Source of the DNA: Osedax fenrisi
Taxonomy: Eukaryota > Annelida > Polychaeta > Sabellida > Siboglinidae
Assembly: GCA_964019155.1 (NCBI GenBank)
Contig: OZ025244.1
Span: forward strand, 34,798,929 to 34,862,928
DNA length: 64,000 nucleotides
Direction: 5' to 3'
Positions within the stretch are counted from its first letter, which is position 1. Every line of letters begins with the position of its first letter. This document shows, in pieces, positions 1 through 64,000 of this stretch. Below the pieces are notes generated by a model that did no database searches, was not told the DNA's origin, and saw only the letters and a program-made list of their open reading frames with translations. The position numbers and the translations under genes were made by a program.

Positions 1-1512
1 TCATTAATGATTCAAATAATTGAAATTTACAAACTTTATATTTTGTAAACATAAATTCCGAGATATAATCTTCTAAATTGTTATATGTAATATATATGAT
101 AAAATCATATGTATTATATTTTGTAAAGGAGTATGTTTATAATGAATACAAAATGGTTTCGCATACATTACTAGATAAATAGTGTCTGAAACACTGTTAT
201 CCAAATACACATATCTTGATTCGATTATGAAGTTTGTGAATACATGTGACTGTATATTTTGTTATTTCTTAATAAAACGCATTATTAAAATATATTTTAT
301 ATTAAATGTTACAGACATATTTATATTTCAGAGGTTTATTTGGTTTATAATTTATAATTTAAACTTTATATTCCTTATGAAATACCATTATATATTCTTT
401 ATTTTATAATTACAATATACATTATTTATAATATTACATATAGTTATATTAAAATGCTTGGTATAGTTATATTAACTAATTTATATTATATCATAGTATT
501 ACATAATAGCATTTAAAATGAATACAACATTTTAATACAACATATATATTTTTTAATGATAACATAATACTATTTATTCGTGTATTACACTATTCTCAAT
601 ATGACCTATAGATTACACTATAGTATAGTATTGCATTATATATAGGATACCTAGCATACCCCTTCTGTTGTTAATCATTCAATCAAGATAACACCTTTTT
701 GATCAGCTATTTAGTTTCATATATTAGATCATCCGTAATGTATTCATTAATTAGTATTAATTAATACAAGTAACTTATATTCAATGCATATTATTGAACA
801 ATATATTTTGTTTGTAATATAAAATTTAAGAAAAATTAAACTCCTACACATATTTATTGTAATTAAAATAAGTAATATACTATATTTGATAATATTACTT
901 TATAATTTAAAAAAATTAATTATATATAATATATTATACATATATGTATTGTTATCTTCGAATCCTTTAAGTTAATGTAATGTTGTGTGTATAACATTGT
1001 AGTATACTTGGTTGATATACCCGAAACCTCACTCGATATCTATTATTGTAACCAATTGATGATAAGTCGAATATTGAGATAAATTAGTATGTAATAAGTT
1101 CAAACAAATTTAGAATGCGTTCAATGTTGGTACATAAGTAATAGCTTATTTGCACAACTTTATATACTTCATAACCTCTTACCACTAATATTCAACATGT
1201 TGGTAATGTTGACTAACCCATTATATAGTAATTACTAATTACCTATTTAACTACAATTAACCTACAATGCACACATTTAAATATGGACTATAATGTAATA
1301 ATGCGTTTACATAAAGTGTTATACACTATAGTGTATATAGTAAGAACAATAATACATAAATAAGTGTGATCGATACTATAAGTCTCTGATACAAATGATA
1401 CAACTGGAGTCCCATCAAGTACTACTTAAAGTAAGCAAGTTATAAATAATCGTGATTAATAATACAATACACGTATTGTTATAAATATATTCATTTACCT
1501 ATAAGTAGCGTA

Positions 1513-1557
<45 letters not shown>

Positions 1558-2079
1558 GTAAGTGTATATACTTATAGGTTTATTTTAATAATTTAATTTT
1601 TCGATGATCAATAACCAATGTCATTTCCTCGATGCATGGACATGTACTCTGTACACGGGCACGTCATTAGTATACGGGCATTACTATTATGCCTGCAATA
1701 ACTACGAGGCGTATATATTGAGACAACAAATCACTTTCTCCGGTACTGACACCTGGAGCCGGTTGCTCTGGAATATGTCTGGGATTGGCCAGAGACAATC
1801 CAATGACAATCCTTATATTTATAAGGATTATTGGGTTGCTCTGGGATTTTTTAAACATATCCTAGCTGAGATTAAGCTCAGAAATATTTCTACTAACATC
1901 CTTATGTTATCCTTATTTTATTTTCGAATATTTTAAAATATTTAAAATATAGGAATTATAGTTATAAATTACTTGACTGGACTACTATAATACAACATCG
2001 CGCGTTACGTGGACCACGAACACACGTATTTCTAACATGCGGTACAACACTTCTCACATAATATCATGTTCCGTCGCAG
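1..2079. other. AT-rich non-coding stretch (NHE intron, left part)
   Basis: No exon, RNA or recognisable transposon was found here. The exon at 2080 begins inside a codon, so this stretch is most likely intron of the NHE gene with earlier exons left of the window. A (TA)n run lies at about 1516-1554. The less AT-rich patch at 1604-1860 shows short repeated phrases but no protein resemblance. Confidence 0.6.
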
Positions 2080-50863
<48,784 letters not shown>

Positions 50864-52558
50864 CCACACCCCGTTTAACACTAATTATAGAGGTACTTTT
50901 ATATTCCTTACTACCCGGTAACCATGCATTGATACTCTAGTATACAGAGTATTCGAGATTTGAAAGTTTAACATGTATAATCAACCATAGCTCTTATGTG
51001 TCATATTATATTATATTACTATTTTACATATATTCTTTTACATCGTTCATATTTTGTTACTCATAATATTAATTCAACGACTCATTATATTAATATATAT
51101 ATATATATATATATTCTTTATATTTTACTTAGATTATAATAGTTTTAGTAAGGTTTTTAAATTTTATTTATTTTTTTAACCTATCCACCTTTTACTAATG
51201 TTTATTCAAATTTATACAAGTATATAATAGTATGTATATATACAAACTATTATATATAACATAAGTTTTATGTTAGTCTACTATATATATCTTATTTATT
51301 CTAATAAAATTGTATTTGCTATATTTTTTTCAAATGTTTTTTTTATGTAATGAAAAGTTAATTTGGAAAATAAATATACTTTCCTAGCCATACACTCCTT
51401 AAATACTGGTGCATGTCTTAATAAGTGTAAACTTGCTGGGGAAAATAACAAGATTAATAAGTAATATAGGGTAAATTAATTATTAAATTATTATCACGGA
51501 TATATTACGGTATATACATAAGTTCATTATTAAAATAAGTGTATTTTATTACAAATATTATTGTCAATAGATTTAATTGTTCTATTTGTAATGCATTTGT
51601 GTTGATTAATTTGGAGATATAGTTTAAGTAGTTGAAAGTGGTCAGTGATAATATACAGTCAGTAATATTATAGCATGGGTCTTTAGATCAGAATCAAGTC
51701 AGGTGTGTTTAGTGTGGTATAGGTAGTTCACTGTTTTGTAGGAGAGTGAGAGACTCTGTAACAAGTAAGAGTAGGTGTGGAATAAGAGTGGGCTAGGGTA
51801 GTTTAAGTATTATAGTGAAGTAGTTTTATTATAGGATAAATACTTTTAGAAATAAAATCATGATATTCACTAAACAAATAGTGAAGTTAGTGATATGCAT
51901 CATAATATACTTATATATGTACATACTTTATTTAATTTTGGATATGAACTATTAGAATTATCTTATATTATTATACTTAAATATAGAGAATTACTTTAAA
52001 CAAACAAATATTATATATATATATATATATCCATGTGAGGAAATAGTTAATTTGTATTAACTAATTGTGTTATATAATTGAATATATTTATTATCGTACA
52101 TATATGTCTAATTACAGACTTTCTCAATGTTTGTGAATATGATGATATATAATTTGTAGATTATGTAAATTTTATCATTGTAATATGAAATATTTATACA
52201 ATTAAGTAATTAAATATTAGGTCTTAATTGTAGACTATATGATATATAATATAATCAATATTTTATTAAAAATATCGTAACAAATTTATAATCAATAATA
52301 AAATTTTGGATGGCGATTTGTAATATAGTTATATAAAAATAGTAAAACATAGTTAATTACTATTAATACAAAACATATCGAATGACTCACTAAATCAATA
52401 CAAATAATTAATTAATACAGAATAAAAAAAGCTACAAAACAATCACAAGTTCTTCTTTATAACTTTTTGTAGGAATAGAAACTAATCATACACTTGTTAT
52501 ATATGATTGATATCTTGTGTAATTAGTATAACAATGATATGTGCTCATGTAATTAACT
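50864..52558. other. Region between the convergent NHE and PIGO ends
   Basis: Both 3' UTRs should lie here. Candidate poly(A) signals are AATAAA at 51369-51374 for NHE and TTTATT (AATAAA on minus) at 52262-52267 for PIGO. The segment 51580-51830 gives weak minus-strand traces of a LINE endonuclease (TPDLIL and TDHF) and may be an old insertion. The rest is AT-rich with TA runs. Confidence 0.45.
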
Positions 52559-61363
<8,805 letters not shown>

Positions 61364-62264
61364 CTGTGTGGTCGGAGTGATGTAGGTAGGTATAGAACAG
61401 GAGTGCGGTATTATAATGCAAATATGTATTCGTATTTAAATACCGTGATTTGATGTATCTATGTGTTATTCAATGATTGAATATAAATTAATGCGAAGGT
61501 TATATTTAGTATATTTTATCAAATACACTATTTATTAGATCATTGATTAAATAGAACAACTATTTTTTTGAAAATTGTGATCTTGTATTGCCTACTATCA
61601 TGGACTATTTCCCTGTATCTCTATACTTATTATATTTTTCACAATATTCCTGTGAAATGATAAAAGTCTACTGAATATGGATATATACAATTGCGAAGTT
61701 GTAGGAGTTCTTGAAATAATATTCCATATATTCTTAATTTGTTAGTATTTTAATATTTTCAATGATGAAATAAAAATGTAATCTATCGATATAATTAGGT
61801 TTATGTTCACGATGGTTAAAGTCATATTAAGTAATATTTGTAATATTTCATGTATGTAGGTCGGTATCCTATATTCTATAATTATATGTTTAATAATGTC
61901 TGTTTTGTCACCTATATTTCTATCTGTTGATAGCATAGAATAGTAAAATATAATACAATTTAAATGTTATAACTACATATTTAATATTGTCTAGTTAAGT
62001 TTCTGTCCATAATCATATATGAATTAGACTAATTTAATTTAATATATTTTAAAGACTCTTTGTGATAGAGCAATCAATCGTCTAAAGTAAAAACAAAAAA
62101 CAATATAACGGAATATAAACGAAAATAAAATAACTAATAATAACGAACATAGTCATACAGAAAGTACTCAATATTAATATAAGATTATAAATATTGATAA
62201 AAATAGTGATCAGGGAAATGCAGTGGTAAATAGAAAGTTTTTAATAGATTTAATTGAGTAGAGT
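61364..62264. other. PIGO intron, AT-rich
   Basis: No exon found on the minus strand, though one ending in phase 2 must exist upstream of the exon at 61363. No repeat recognised. Confidence 0.55.
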
Positions 62265-62540
62265 TTAGTTTAGGGGACCTGCGAAGTAGCAACAACAAAA
62301 TAGAAAACTAAAAATATGTGGCGGGCGCGTCTTTAGAAATTAAATTTCAGTGAACGTGAGAACAAAAGGATATGAATTCGTGTGTTGATGTGAATTAGTA
62401 GTATTATATAATATATTAATAATTAGCATTATATGATATATAACCTAGTTTTACATTGTGCACACTGCACCCAAACAGATATATTATTACACAACTATAC
62501 ATGTGTAATTAGTAGACAAAGAAAAACTATATATACAGAC

Positions 62541-62575
<35 letters not shown>

Positions 62576-62719
62576 CACACACATACATACACTCTCACAC
62601 ACATATACTCTCTCACACACACACACATACATATACATGTGTATGTATAATATACATTGTATATGTGTGTGTGTGTTTGAGTGTATATGTATGTATATGT
62701 GTGTGTATGTATATATATA

Positions 62720-62758
<39 letters not shown>

Positions 62759-63055
62759 ATTTGTACGTATGTATGTATGTATGTATATATATATATATAT
62801 ATATATTATTTCTGTGTCCCCGAATTACAAATGTATAGCTGTAAAATAATAGCTTTGTGCAGTGTGCACAATGTAAAACTAGGTTATATATCATATAATG
62901 CTAATTATTAATATATTATATAATAATACTAATTCACAACAAAATGCGCATTCATATTTCCAACTTTAGTTCTCACGTTCACTGAAATTCAATTTCTAAA
63001 GACCCGCCACATATTTTTTGTTGCTACTTCGCATACAATCCCTTAGTTTATATGG
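62265..63055. repeat. Large inverted repeat around a CA/TG core
   Basis: Left arm about 62265-62490 and right arm about 62850-63055 are near-complementary. For example, ATATAACCTAGTTTTACATT in the left arm pairs with AATGTAAAACTAGGTTATAT in the right, and TGCGAAGTAGCAACA pairs with TGTTGCTACTTCGCA. The centre holds (CA)n at 62539-62582 turning into (TG)n and a TATGTATG run at 62640-62800. The right arm continues into LINE coding sequence, so the left arm is an inverted duplicate of the LINE 3' end. Confidence 0.85.
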
Positions 63056-64000
63056 TAATTTATTCCATAAATAAGGGGTCGATATATGCCATGCACGAAT
63101 ATTAGTGGAATGGAGATTAAGTTGCGAGGTGAAGAGAGTTGCGAGTAGAAGAACTTTAAATATTACTCTGTAGCTGAGAATCTCTTTACATAAGGAGAAA
63201 TATGTTTTTGAGAGAAAAGATCAATTTTAAAAATTGATCGTACTAACACATTCTGTAGTAGCCTATTTGTAATTTTTTAATTTGATAGTCAGGTTAGTAG
63301 AAAAGGAGAATATTACAGTAATCAAACGGAGGTAATATAACAGATGAGGTGAGAATAATAGATACACTTAAGAAGATGGAGTTACGGATTAGATGGAAAG
63401 AGTGAAGATGAAAGTTTATAGAGCGAAGAAGATTTGAGATGTGGCGATGAAAAGATAGAGAATTGTTGAAATATACACCTAGATATTTAACATTATCAGA
63501 ATATTAGATATTATGATTGTTAACCATGATAAAACGTGGGACTGTTAATGCCATTAACTTAATGGGCATTAAGGAGAAGGGAGATAAAGAAATATAATTT
63601 CTATTTTATTGGGATTCAGTGATATTCAGAGTTATTTTTAAGCCAGTTTGTATAGATTTAATACAGTTAGACATAAGCTTTAGAGCAAAATTTAGATCAG
63701 AACTGCATTTTACATTAAGTTGTATATCATCTGCACATGAGTAAACTGATATAAGGGGAAATTTTAAATTATATTAAATATAGGATGTAGATAAATATTA
63801 AAAATAATCAGTCCTAATTCAGAGCATTGGGGGACTCTAAAGGATATTTCGAGGAAATGATACGAGCCCATTGATAAGAATAGAAGAAGTACTGTCAAAA
63901 ATGTAAGAATTAAACTATATAAGTGCATTACCGGTGATGTGAATATTAGTCATGCGTGATATCAGAAGACTACGGTCAATAGTATCAAACTCAGCACTTA
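62810..64000 (-). mobile_element. Decayed LINE (L2/CR1-like), running off the right edge
   Basis: Minus-strand RT relics from right to left: SAEFDTIDRSLLIS at the edge (equivalent of motif A), ADDIQLNVKCSSDLNFALKL at about 63730-63660, VKYLGVYFNNSLSFHRHISN at about 63505-63445, and WHISTPYLWNKLPYKLRDCM at about 63100-63040. The GVPQGS motif is degraded and there are stops. It sits in a PIGO intron, same strand as PIGO. Confidence 0.78.

Noticed and set aside
1604..1936. 110-residue open frame, considered as the NHE 5' exon
   Set aside because: No NHE resemblance and no fitting donor and phase into the exon at 2080.
51580..51830. LINE endonuclease fragment
   Set aside because: Only two short motif-like phrases in a frame with stops; too weak to list as its own element.

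Overview
The window is nuclear DNA from an invertebrate-like metazoan. It is extremely AT-rich and full of simple repeats. It holds large parts of two multi-exon genes in convergent (tail-to-tail) orientation, both with small exons and AT-rich introns. The standard genetic code fits throughout. I cannot name the species.

Plus strand, 2080-50863: a plasma-membrane-type Na+/H+ exchanger (NHE, SLC9A family). I could place 21 exons. Their splice phases chain without error from a split glycine at the first exon to a TAA stop, giving 942 residues. The 5' exon or exons lie left of the window. The first intron is about 15 kb and packed with retrotransposons. The last exon is short and ends in a Thr-Ser-Leu tail that looks like a class I PDZ ligand. 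If the last intron is not spliced, the protein ends 4 residues into it instead.

Minus strand, 61363-52559: PIGO, the GPI ethanolamine phosphate transferase acting on the third mannose. I placed 17 phase-consistent exons (779 residues), running from the metal-binding GDHG block to the C-terminus. The N-terminal third lies right of the window. The two genes are not functionally linked in any way the sequence shows; they are neighbours whose 3' ends are about 1.7 kb apart.

Mobile DNA by region: 2838-7640, two copies of a LINE with a (CTA)n 3' tail, the larger almost intact. 7659-8905, an almost pure (GT)n tract of about 1.25 kb. 10580-13439, MITEs (TA-flanked and 7-bp-TSD types). 14171-16840, two different LINE remnants and a perfect 61-bp-arm palindrome. 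19640-20420, an old LINE. 28573-29026, a second copy of the 440-bp MITE. 29985-30673, a 689-bp (TAC)n tract ending one base before a splice acceptor. 31517-32364, a hAT-like element with a perfect 8-bp TSD. 35662-40541, tRNA-derived SINEs, a 1083-bp foldback element and a LINE. 42130-43440, an old LINE. 45899-47945, a hAT transposon remnant. 62265-64000, a LINE whose 3' end is duplicated in inverse orientation.

The most unusual general signal is at the 5' splice sites. Of 36 donors inferred in the two genes, 22 have T at intron position +3 (often GTTAGT), where animals normally have a purine.
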